From positions 1 to 64,000 of the forward strand of contig DATKDL010000227.1 of NCBI GenBank assembly GCA_035512695.1: a stretch of 64,000 nucleotides of DNA. The letters run 5' to 3'. Below, one piece after another: positions 16,116 to 23,980 of this stretch (the stretch's first letter is position 1; the number at the start of each line of letters is the position of its first letter). The DNA comes from DATDOR01 sp035512695 (lineage in GTDB: Bacteria; Chloroflexota; Anaerolineae; Anaerolineales; JABWBV01). A program made the translations under genes and the position numbers. The notes beneath the pieces were generated by a model. That model was not told the DNA's origin. It made no database searches and saw nothing but the letters and a program-made list of their open reading frames with translations.

Positions 16116-16325
16116 TCAGCGTTCCTCGGTGAGGTCCTGGATTCGCAACTCGGCCGAATCGAGGAGATCGGAACAGCGGCGTGTGAGCTGCCGCCCGCGT
16201 TCGTAAAGTTCGATGGCTTGCTGCAGCGTCAGGGTCTCGGATTCGAGGGCGGATACCACCTGTTCAAGCTGTTCGAACGCCATCTCGTAGCTCAGTTCTT
16301 CTGCGGGATTTGTGGGGACTTCCAT
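16116..16325 (-). CDS. xseB: Exodeoxyribonuclease VII small subunit
   Basis: The 69-residue acidic helical protein has the XseB pattern SYEMAFEQLEQVVSALESETLTLQQ, followed by AIELYERGRQLTRRC and a C-terminal helix. XseB subunits stack on XseA to form exonuclease VII, which degrades single-stranded DNA in repair. It is the last gene of a three-gene minus-strand group with xseA; a membrane-protein gene lies between the two subunits, with 1 base between that gene and xseB. Confidence 0.9.
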   Translation of the reverse strand: MEVPTNPAEELSYEMAFEQLEQVVSALESETLTLQQAIELYERGRQLTRRCSDLLDSAELRIQDLTEER

Positions 16326-16326
16326 T

Positions 16327-16797
16327 TCAGGTCTCCTGATCCGGTTCCGGCTCGGTTCTCGGTTCCGAAGCAGGCCTCACCAGATATTTGCGCAGCGGAG
16401 CGTCGGCCGGGAGCACGGCATCGGCAACGTGGTCGAACTGGGCTCGCCGGAAACCGTGATCCGCCAGGAAGTGGGCGATATCCGGGCCGACATCCTGTTC
16501 GTATTTGTCCTGCACGACCAGGTGTTTGGCGCGGTTGGCGACCAGGATCGCAAACCCGGCGGAAAGCATCAACGCCGCAAATGAGTAGACGAAAATGGCG
16601 CTGAAATCCACGCCGCGCGTGGCGAAGGTGATCGCCAACAGGATGATCAAGGGCACGATCAACAGACCGCAGCCGAGCCGCAGCGCGTTGTTGAAGGCCT
16701 GGCCTGAGAGGTTGATGCTCTGGGTCAGCAGGGTATCGTTAAATTCGACCACCCCTTCGGTCATGATCTGGTACTGTTCGTCGGTCAGGTCTGTCAT
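16327..16797 (-). CDS. Two-helix membrane protein of unknown function
   Basis: A 156-residue protein with two transmembrane segments near residues 36-58 and 66-86, flanked by a charged N-terminus and an acidic, Pro/Glu-rich tail. It sits between xseA and xseB with 4 bases to xseA and 1 to xseB and has GGAG before its ATG, so it is surely co-transcribed. I recognise no family. A link to exonuclease VII is suggested only by position. Confidence 0.7.
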   Translation of the reverse strand: MTDLTDEQYQIMTEGVVEFNDTLLTQSINLSGQAFNNALRLGCGLLIVPLIILLAITFATRGVDFSAIFVYSFAALMLSAGFAILVANRAKHLVVQDKYEQDVGPDIAHFLADHGFRRAQFDHVADAVLPADAPLRKYLVRPASEPRTEPEPDQET

Positions 16798-16801
16798 GCT
16801 A

Positions 16802-18031
16802 TCACTCCGCCGCCTTGGAGACGACGACCGGGTAGATCCCATCGTGTACCCGGACATTGAGCCGGTCCCCGCGGGTCGTTTGCGCCACCGAGGCGATCAC
16901 GGCGCCGTCCGGACCGGTCACGATGGAATAGCCGCGCTGGAGGATCCCTACAGGGTTGGCGGCTTCGAGACGGGCCCGGATCGATCCGAGCTGCAGCCCC
17001 GTCCGATCCAGGCGTGCAGCGGCAGCCCGGGCGGTGCGCAGGCTTCGTTCGTCGAGCCGCTGGCGTTCGTTCGCCAGTCGGGCTGTCGGGGCAACCCGTT
17101 CGAGCCGGTAATCCATGGCCTCGCAGCCCTGGCGCAAGGTGAACAGGAGGCTCGCGGCCAGCCGGTCCAGGTGTTCGCCGATCTCACGCAGCGCAGATTG
17201 GAGCTCGAGGCGGTCCGGGGTGACGAGTTCGGCGGCGGCGGTCGGAGTCGGTGCGCGGAGGTCGGAGGCGAAGTCCGCCAGGGTGAAATCCGTTTCGTGC
17301 CCGATCCCGGTGACGACCGGGATCGGGCAGGCCGCGATGGCCCGGACGACGGTTTCGTCGTTGAAGGCCCACAGGTCTTCCAGCGAACCGCCGCCGCGCC
17401 CGAGCAGGATCACCTCGGCGCGGCCGTCGGCGGCAAGGCGTTCGAGGCTGCGGACGATCCCCGGCGGGGCGTCGATTCCCTGGACGGCGGTGGGGGCGAT
17501 CAGGACCTCCGCCAGGGGGTAGCGCCGCCGGATCGTGTTCAGCATATCCTGGAGGGCGGCTCCCGTCGGTGAGGTGACGATCCCGATGCAGGCCGGGGCG
17601 GTCGGGACAGGCCGTTTACGGGATGGGTCGAACAGACCCTCGTCTTCGAGCGCCGCTTTGAGCCGCAGAAATTCCTGGTACAGGGCGCCCTGGCCGGCCG
17701 GCTGGATCGATTGCATATAAAGCTGGTACTGGCCGCCGGCTTCATAGACGCCGATACCGCCCTGCGCCTCCACCAGGTCCCCGGCGCGTGGGGTGAAGCG
17801 CAGCCGCTGGACTTGCGGCTTCCACATCACGCAGCGCAGCGATGCCTGCGCGTCCTTGAGGGTCAGATAAAGGTGACCGGATTGGGGGGTGGAGACGTTG
17901 GAGACCTCGCCGGTGACACGCACGTTCTGCAGATCCGGGTCGGTTTCTAACCGGGTCCGGACCAGGCGAGTGAGTTCCCCGACCGTGACGGGCTTCGACG
18001 ACGCGGAGAAATCCAGGAACATCTGGCTCAT
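16802..18031 (-). CDS. xseA: Exodeoxyribonuclease VII large subunit
   Basis: XseA carries the catalytic site of exonuclease VII. In 409 residues it has the N-terminal OB-fold (VRVTGEVSNVSTPQSGHLYL, then the CVMWK segment) and the catalytic core (IGIVTSPTGAALQD, RRRYP, ILLGRGGGSLEDLWAFND, ITGIGHETDFTLADFASD-like sequence, then APTPTAAAEL). Length is typical. The ATG at 18031 follows a -10-like TATCCT by 6 bases, a possible leaderless start. It heads the xseA-membrane protein-xseB operon and is divergent from the Ig-like membrane protein gene. Confidence 0.92.
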   Translation of the reverse strand: MSQMFLDFSASSKPVTVGELTRLVRTRLETDPDLQNVRVTGEVSNVSTPQSGHLYLTLKDAQASLRCVMWKPQVQRLRFTPRAGDLVEAQGGIGVYEAGGQYQLYMQSIQPAGQGALYQEFLRLKAALEDEGLFDPSRKRPVPTAPACIGIVTSPTGAALQDMLNTIRRRYPLAEVLIAPTAVQGIDAPPGIVRSLERLAADGRAEVILLGRGGGSLEDLWAFNDETVVRAIAACPIPVVTGIGHETDFTLADFASDLRAPTPTAAAELVTPDRLELQSALREIGEHLDRLAASLLFTLRQGCEAMDYRLERVAPTARLANERQRLDERSLRTARAAAARLDRTGLQLGSIRARLEAANPVGILQRGYSIVTGPDGAVIASVAQTTRGDRLNVRVHDGIYPVVVSKAAE

Positions 18032-18113
18032 GCTGCAAGGATACACGGGGAGGGGCGGTAAGACAAGGGCAGGTCATCCCTCTGCCGGTGAGGGAATTCC
18101 CCAACAAGTATGG

Positions 18114-18119
18114 TTTAAT
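18114..18119 (+). promoter_or_regulatory. Possible -10 box TTTAAT
   Basis: TTTAAT lies 8 bases before the GTG at 18128. The spacing fits leaderless transcription; the hexamer is a weaker match than at other starts. Confidence 0.35.
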
Positions 18120-18127
18120 CGAAGGCA

Positions 18128-18988
18128 GTGAACGAGACACCGGCACCGCCCCGTACACCCCAATCCCTGCGCCGCCTGACATCCTGGCTCGCGGCGCTCT
18201 CCCTGGTCGTCGTCCTTTGGCTGGCGATCAACGCGGTGACCGCCGGACGGGAAGTGGCGCCGGACGACGAGACGCCGGTTGCGGGTGGATTGCGTGTGAA
18301 TGTTGAGGACGGACAGGTCTTCACCGAGCCGGTGGTGAACCTGGCCGGCACGGCACCGCCGGATCGGCTGATCTTCATCAATGGGCAGCCGGTGCCCGTC
18401 GGTTCGGACGGGGCATTCGAACTGACCTTGCAGCTCGCGGAGGGGCCGAACCTGATCCTGATCGAAGCCCAGGGCGCCGATGGCGGGACCACTTCGCTGG
18501 TCCGGCAGGTGGTGTATTCGGTCCCGGGAGAGGCGGGGGAAGCTGAAGAAGCGGGACCGCCGGCCGGCCGGCAGCCCGAAATTTCGACCGGGCTGCTGGC
18601 GTTGGCGTTGGGGGTGATCCTGCTTGCCGTCGTCATCACGCTGATCCGGCGCAGGCGGCCGTGGGTCAACCTGACGACCGATGCGCCGGCGCTGCGCCCG
18701 GGTCCAAAAGGCACAGGGCCGGTGGTCACCCTGATCGTCGAGCTGGACCGGGCGGCGCGGATCAGCCTCTATCTGTTGGACGCGCGCGGGCGAACGGTTG
18801 CGACCCTGCTCAACAACCGCCGCCGGGGCGCCGGACGGTTGACCTTCCCATTCGACGGGTACAGCGCCGGTGAGCCGGTCCCGGCCGGGGAATACCGGGT
18901 GCGGGTCGAGGCCGGCGTGCCGCTGTTCCGGAGCGTGGCCGAAACGGCGCTGTTGGTGAACGGCCCGGGTGGGGAACCGATATTCTGA
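18128..18988 (+). CDS. Membrane protein with Ig-like and FlgD-type domains
   Basis: A 286-residue protein starting GTG. One transmembrane segment lies near 18-37 and a second near 156-176. Between them residues 55-135 form a Big/glucodextranase-B-like Ig domain (VFTEPVVNLAGTAPP, LIFINGQPV, ADGGTTSLVRQVV). After the second helix residues 185-280 resemble a FlgD Ig-like fold (ISLYLLDARGRTVATLL, PAGEYRVRVEA). It probably sits in the cell envelope; no enzyme signature is seen. The halogenase-like gene follows about 55 bases later. Confidence 0.65.
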   Translation: MNETPAPPRTPQSLRRLTSWLAALSLVVVLWLAINAVTAGREVAPDDETPVAGGLRVNVEDGQVFTEPVVNLAGTAPPDRLIFINGQPVPVGSDGAFELTLQLAEGPNLILIEAQGADGGTTSLVRQVVYSVPGEAGEAEEAGPPAGRQPEISTGLLALALGVILLAVVITLIRRRRPWVNLTTDAPALRPGPKGTGPVVTLIVELDRAARISLYLLDARGRTVATLLNNRRRGAGRLTFPFDGYSAGEPVPAGEYRVRVEAGVPLFRSVAETALLVNGPGGEPIF

Positions 18989-19044
18989 TAGAATCCCATC
19001 CGAAGTTACGGAAAACCAGATCATCCGATCGTATGGAGACCAGA

Positions 19045-20397
19045 ATGGACGATGTCCTGATTATCGGTGGGGGGCCTGCCGGCTCAACCACCGCTGCACT
19101 GCTCGCAAAACAGGGCCATTCGGTCCGGTTGTTCGAAAAAGAGAAATTCCCCCGCGAACATGTTGGAGAATCACTGCTGCCTTTTTGCTATCCCATCCTC
19201 AAAGAGTTGGGCGTCTTTTCGGAGTTGGAGAAGCACTTTGTCCGGAAGCCTGCGGTCCGCTTTTTAAGCAGCGACGGTTCGACGGCCACGAACTGGTGCT
19301 TCAACCACGTCATCCACGACGAGAGTTATCTCTCGTTCCAGGTCGACCGCAAGTATTTCGATACGATCCTGCTCCGCAACGCCGCCCGGTTGGGCGCAAA
19401 CGTCCGGGAACAGAGCCGGGTGACGACGGTGGATTTCGATACCGATCCCGAACGGGTGATCGTCACCGTCCAGGATGAGGCGGGACAGGAGGAGACCTAT
19501 TCCGGCCGTTTCCTGATCGATGCGAGCGGGCGCAGTTCGTTCATCGCCAACCGCAACCGCTGGCGCGTCCCTGACCCGAACCTGCAGCGGACGGCCCTGT
19601 GGACGCATTGCTTCGACATCGCCGAGATGAAAGGCGGGTTGGAGTACGGGGCATCGCTGATCGTCTACCTGGGCGGCGACAAGCGCGGCTGGATCTGGGC
19701 GTTTCCGCTCGGTGATAAACACCTGACCGTCGGGGTGGTGCTGGAGAACAGCTATCTGCGCGAGCGCAAACGGGCCATCTCCGAATCGGGAGACCGGGAT
19801 TGGCGGATCGCCATTTTCGAAGAGGAGCTCTTTGAGTCCCCTTTTATCAAAGACCTGCTTGCGGGGGCCCGGATGATGGATATCCCGTATATCGAGGGCG
19901 ATTACTCGTATAAATCGGACTTCAAATTTGGGTCGCGGTTTGCGATGGTGGGCGACTCGGGCCAGTTCATCGATCCGATCTTTTCGAGCGGGATCTACCT
20001 GTCGATGAAGTCGGCGACTCTCGTGAGCGCCCGGCTGCACGCGATGCTGTCGGATGGGGACATGGATCATAACCGGCTGAACGACATCTACGAGACGGTC
20101 AACGGGGCGTACAGCCTGGTCAAGCGGCTGATCGAGATGTACTACAACCCGCATTCGATCACGTTTGCGGAGGTCGGTCGGGCGGCCAATCAGAAGGAGC
20201 ACGAGATCGCCATGGCGGCCGGGCATTACTTCCTGTCCGGGGATTTCTTCGAGAACCAGGCCCGCTACCAGCCTTTGCTGGACCTGCTCGCAAAGCCGCG
20301 CGACTTTCAGCGGTTCAAGGTTGCGGTGATCGACCGGTATGACCGGCCGCACGAGAAGTGCGAGATCGATGAGGCGACGGTCATCTTCCCGAAATAA
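19045..20397 (+). CDS. FAD-dependent halogenase / geranylgeranyl reductase-like oxidoreductase
   Basis: A 450-residue flavoprotein with the Rossmann GGGPAG at 8-13, KFPREHVGESLLP at 34-46, FQVDR at 98-102, GWIWAFP at 215-221 and GDSGQFIDPIFSSG at 303-316. GWxWxIP-like and F-x-x-P...S-x-G patterns occur in flavin-dependent halogenases, while related motifs are also found in geranylgeranyl reductases, so the reaction is undecided. The ATG at 19045 has GGAG 6 bases upstream; the first ATG at 19033 is less likely. It stands alone between an Ig-like membrane protein and a convergent ppdK, with no recognisable biosynthetic partner in the window. Confidence 0.75.
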   Translation: MDDVLIIGGGPAGSTTAALLAKQGHSVRLFEKEKFPREHVGESLLPFCYPILKELGVFSELEKHFVRKPAVRFLSSDGSTATNWCFNHVIHDESYLSFQVDRKYFDTILLRNAARLGANVREQSRVTTVDFDTDPERVIVTVQDEAGQEETYSGRFLIDASGRSSFIANRNRWRVPDPNLQRTALWTHCFDIAEMKGGLEYGASLIVYLGGDKRGWIWAFPLGDKHLTVGVVLENSYLRERKRAISESGDRDWRIAIFEEELFESPFIKDLLAGARMMDIPYIEGDYSYKSDFKFGSRFAMVGDSGQFIDPIFSSGIYLSMKSATLVSARLHAMLSDGDMDHNRLNDIYETVNGAYSLVKRLIEMYYNPHSITFAEVGRAANQKEHEIAMAAGHYFLSGDFFENQARYQPLLDLLAKPRDFQRFKVAVIDRYDRPHEKCEIDEATVIFPK

Positions 20398-20398
20398 G

Positions 20399-20474
20399 CG
20401 GGTCGAGATCGCGAAAAACAAGCGGCCCGGCGGGGTATCCCGCCGGGCCGCTTGTTTTTCGCGATCTCGACCCG
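20399..20474. terminator. Bidirectional terminator, 36-bp perfect arms
   Basis: Two perfect 36-base arms flank a GTAT loop and fill the whole gap between the convergent halogenase-like gene and ppdK, touching the ppdK stop codon. The AAAAA and TTTTT tracts lie mid-arm, with 15 further paired bases outside them. Confidence 0.9.
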
Positions 20475-23213
20475 TTATTCCGCGTAATCCAACGCCGCCT
20501 GCGCCGCTGCCAGCCTGGCGATCGGCACTCGGAACGGCGAACAGCTCACGTAGTTCAGCCCCAGCCGGTGGCAGAGCGCGATGCTTTCGGGATCCCCCCC
20601 GTGCTCTCCGCAAACGCCGATCTCGAGATCCAACCGGGCCCCCCGGCCTTTATTGACGGCAATTTCCATCAGGTTCCCGACCCCATCCTCGTCGATCGTC
20701 TGGAAGGGGTTGACCAGGAGTATCCCATCCTCGATGTATTTCACCAGGAAATTGCGCTCCGCGTCATCTCTTGAATAACCGAACGTGAATTGGGTCAGAT
20801 CGTTCGTTCCAAACGAGAAGAACTCGGCCACCTCTGCGATCTGGTCGGCGGTCAGGCCGGCGCGAGGAATCTCGATCATCGTCCCGAACTTGTACGAAAA
20901 CGACACCCCTTTCTCTTCCATCACCGCCTTCGCGATCTCCTCCAGCTTCGGCTGGATGAAATGCAGTTCGTTGACGTGCCCGGTCAGCGGGATCATGACC
21001 TCCGGGTGCGGCTCGAACCCGCGCAGCTTGACGTCCGCGGCGGCCTCAAAGATGGCCCGCACCTGCATCGAGACGATCTCGGGCATCATGACGCTCAACC
21101 GGACACCGCGCAGACCCATCATCGGGTTGCTCTCGTGCAGCGCCTGGATGCTGCCCAGCAGCTTATCCTTCTCCGGGACGTTCTCTCCCTTGAGCCGCGC
21201 CTCGATCACCTCTTCCAGCAGCGCATGCTCGTCCGGCATGAATTCGTGCAGCGGCGGGTCGATCAGCCGGATGATCACCGGCAGCCCGGTCATGGCCTCG
21301 AACAGCCCGTCGAAATCGACCCGCTGGAACGGCAGCAGCTTGTCCAGCGCCGCCTGGCGGCCTTCCACCGAGTCGGACAGGATCATGTCCTGTACGATCG
21401 GCAGCCGTTCGGTCTCGAAGAACATGTGCTCCGTCCGGCACAACCCGATGCCTTTCGCACCGTACGTGCGCGCCCGCCGGGCATCGTCCGGGTAGTCGGC
21501 GTTCGCCCAGACCTGGAGACCCTTATCCGGCCAGCCCTCCGGCGCTTTGCGGATCCCGGGGGTCGCGGCGATCTCGTCGGCCCAGTCGAGCAAGCGCAGC
21601 AGGTCGGTCTGCTCTTCAAGCGTCGGCGCGATGGTATCGATCTCGCCGACAAAGACTTCCCCCGTCGTCCCGTCCACCGAGAGCCAATCGCCTTCGGAGA
21701 CCGTCACGTCCCCGGCTGTCAGCCGGCGGTTGGCCTGGTCGATCCGGATCGCCGAGGCGCCGACCACGCACGGGATCCCGAACTGGCGGGCCACCACCGC
21801 AGCGTGAGACGTCGCCCCTCCTTCGCTGGTCAGGATGCCTTTTGAGGCCAGCATTCCGTGGACGTCGTCCGGCTTGGTGAACGGCCGGACCATGATCACA
21901 TCCTGCCCATCTTCTTGATGCTTCCGCTCGGCCGTGTCGGCATCGAAATAGACCCGGCCCACCGCAGCACCCGGCGAGGCGTTGACCCCGCGGGCGATCA
22001 GCTTGCCGCTCTCCTCGGCCTCCCGCTTTGACTCGAAATTGAACTGCGGGTGCAGCAGGGTATCGACATCGGTGGGTTTGACTTTCCGAACCGCTTCTTC
22101 TTTTGAGATCAGGCCCTCATCGGCCATATCCACGGCGATCTTGACGATCGCCTTGGCGGTCCGTTTTCCGTCCCGAGTCTGCAGCATCCAGAGTTTGCCG
22201 CGCTCGACGGTGAACTCGACGTCCTGCATCTCCCGGTAGTGATCCTCCAGCCGGCGGCAGACCTCGATAAAATCTGCATACGCCTGCGGGAGGGTGTCCT
22301 CCATATTCGTGATCGGCTCGGTGTTGCGGATCCCGGCGACGACGTCCTCGCCCTGGGCGTTCAGCAGGTAGTCGCCATACAGGATCTTCTCGCCCGTGGC
22401 CGGGTCACGGGTGAAAGCCACCCCGGTCCCCGAATCCCAGCCCATGTTCCCGAACACCATCGTCTGGATATTGACCCCGGTGCCCAGGTCATGCGGGATG
22501 CCGGCCGCGTTGCGGTAGTCGATGGCGCGCTTGCCGTTCCAGCTCTCGAAAACGGCTTCCGTGGCCAATCGCAGCTGCTCGTTCGGGTCCTGCGGGAAAT
22601 CGCGCCCGATCTCCGCCTTGATCGTGGCCTTGAAAGCCTCGGTCATCGTTTTCCAGTCCTCGGCGGTCAGGTCGGTGTCGGTCTTGTAGCCCTTCTCGGC
22701 CTTGTATTTCTCGAGCGGATGCTCGAAGGCGTCGTCGTCGATCCCGAGCACGACCGATCCGAACATCTGGACGAGCCGGCGGTAGGAATCGTAGACGAAG
22801 CGCTCGTCGCCGGTCAGCGCGGCCATCCCCGCCGCCGTCTCGTCGTTGAGCCCGATGTTCAGGACTGTGTCCATCATCCCAGGCATCGAGTTCTTCGCCC
22901 CGGACCGGCAGGATACCAGCAGCGGGTCGGACGGGTCGCCAAACTTCTTACCGGTCTCCATCTCCGTGGCCCGCATAGCCTCGAGCTCCTGTTCCCACAT
23001 GCCGTCCGGGAACTGCATCCCGGCCTTGAGATAGGCGTTGCAGGCTTCGGTCGTCACCGTGAAACCCGGGGGAACCGGTGCGCCGATACGAGTCATTTCC
23101 GCCAGGTTGGCGCCTTTCCCGCCCAACAGCGAACGGACCTTGTCCCATACCCCCCCGACATAATTTTCCGCTTCATCCACTTCGCGGAACAGATAGACCC
23201 ATTTGGTCGTCAT
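20475..23213 (-). CDS. ppdK: Pyruvate, phosphate dikinase
   Basis: PPDK interconverts pyruvate + ATP + Pi and PEP + AMP + PPi through a phosphohistidine. The 912-residue product has the N-terminal ATP-grasp region (GGKGANLAEMTRIGAPVPPGF), NSMPGMMDTVLNIGLND, the swivelling His domain (LTSEGGATSHAAVVAR) and a C-terminal PEP-binding TIM barrel (MIEIPRAGLTADQIAE, FSFGTNDLTQFTFGYSRDD, CGEHGGDP). Length is typical. ATG at 23213 has GGAGG about 10 bases upstream. It is a reversible step useful in glycolysis or gluconeogenesis with PPi. Confidence 0.95.
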   Translation of the reverse strand: MTTKWVYLFREVDEAENYVGGVWDKVRSLLGGKGANLAEMTRIGAPVPPGFTVTTEACNAYLKAGMQFPDGMWEQELEAMRATEMETGKKFGDPSDPLLVSCRSGAKNSMPGMMDTVLNIGLNDETAAGMAALTGDERFVYDSYRRLVQMFGSVVLGIDDDAFEHPLEKYKAEKGYKTDTDLTAEDWKTMTEAFKATIKAEIGRDFPQDPNEQLRLATEAVFESWNGKRAIDYRNAAGIPHDLGTGVNIQTMVFGNMGWDSGTGVAFTRDPATGEKILYGDYLLNAQGEDVVAGIRNTEPITNMEDTLPQAYADFIEVCRRLEDHYREMQDVEFTVERGKLWMLQTRDGKRTAKAIVKIAVDMADEGLISKEEAVRKVKPTDVDTLLHPQFNFESKREAEESGKLIARGVNASPGAAVGRVYFDADTAERKHQEDGQDVIMVRPFTKPDDVHGMLASKGILTSEGGATSHAAVVARQFGIPCVVGASAIRIDQANRRLTAGDVTVSEGDWLSVDGTTGEVFVGEIDTIAPTLEEQTDLLRLLDWADEIAATPGIRKAPEGWPDKGLQVWANADYPDDARRARTYGAKGIGLCRTEHMFFETERLPIVQDMILSDSVEGRQAALDKLLPFQRVDFDGLFEAMTGLPVIIRLIDPPLHEFMPDEHALLEEVIEARLKGENVPEKDKLLGSIQALHESNPMMGLRGVRLSVMMPEIVSMQVRAIFEAAADVKLRGFEPHPEVMIPLTGHVNELHFIQPKLEEIAKAVMEEKGVSFSYKFGTMIEIPRAGLTADQIAEVAEFFSFGTNDLTQFTFGYSRDDAERNFLVKYIEDGILLVNPFQTIDEDGVGNLMEIAVNKGRGARLDLEIGVCGEHGGDPESIALCHRLGLNYVSCSPFRVPIARLAAAQAALDYAE

Positions 23214-23263
23214 GAGTGTGAAACCTCCAGTAAGAGACTTTTGAACCTTTCCGAAAATGGGGA

Positions 23264-23309
23264 GCGATTTGGGGCGGCTGCAGCAGATCCGCAGTCGCCC
23301 CCAAATCGC
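23264..23309. repeat. Palindromic repeat, shared-core family, copy 1
   Basis: GCGATTTGGGG pairs with CCCCAAATCGC; the inner CGGCTGC/GCAGTCG part pairs imperfectly. It lies between divergent ppdK and a lipoprotein gene. The core and its left flank (CCGAAAATGGGG) recur at 52170-52240, and the core at 31985-32035, so this is a dispersed repeat. Confidence 0.75.
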
Positions 23310-23399
23310 CAATGCCTTTCGTAACCCGGGGGATTTTACCATGCCCGGACATTCGGCGGACCGGCTCACGGGAGGAGGGTCACAAAAGAGGAGCGCGCC

Positions 23400-23909
23400 A
23401 TGCATAAGAGCCTACCGATCCCACCAAAGGTCTTCGCCCTGATCGCCGGGTTTGCCCTGGTCGCCGCCGCCTGCGTGAACCCGGTCCAGGCCGCCGGATC
23501 GCCCACCCCCTGGCCGATACAGACACCCACGGGCACCGCCGCGCCCTGGGGGGGCACGGCGGCTCCCACCGCCACCATCCCCGCCTCGAGCACCACCGTC
23601 CCCCTCCCGCGCCCCATATGCACCATCGAATGGGCCTGGCGGGATGCGGGCCTGACGATCACGGCGGTCGACGTTTCACGCTCAGACGGTCTCGCCCCGG
23701 GCGATCTCATCCTTGCGATCGACGGCCGTGCCGCCGAAGTCGTGATCGCCGAGATCGAGAGCGGCCTCGGCAATGTGGGCGACCCGGCGCTGCGCCGTGC
23801 CCTGGCGCTGGATGCGCTGCTCTACGGGAACGAGATCCTGGTCCTCCGCGTCCGCCACGGGCAGCAGCCGGCGTATTTTTACATCCTGAGGCCGGATTGC
23901 CGCGTGTAG
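23400..23909 (+). CDS. Small lipoprotein with PDZ-like segment
   Basis: A 169-residue protein with a signal peptide and lipobox VAAAC near residue 25, then a Pro/Thr-rich linker. Residues about 85-110 (GLTITAVDVSRSDGLAPGDLILAIDGRAAEVV) match the core of a PDZ ligand-binding domain, but the fold appears partial and the rest is not recognised. It probably binds peptides at the cell surface or is structural. GAGGAG lies about 9 bases before the ATG. Confidence 0.6.
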   Translation: MHKSLPIPPKVFALIAGFALVAAACVNPVQAAGSPTPWPIQTPTGTAAPWGGTAAPTATIPASSTTVPLPRPICTIEWAWRDAGLTITAVDVSRSDGLAPGDLILAIDGRAAEVVIAEIESGLGNVGDPALRRALALDALLYGNEILVLRVRHGQQPAYFYILRPDCRV

Positions 23910-23980
23910 GTAGGTCAGCGTTTTTTGCTTTTAAGCGTACGCGGTATACTATCAAAAAATTAAGTATCAGGAGTCCACCC

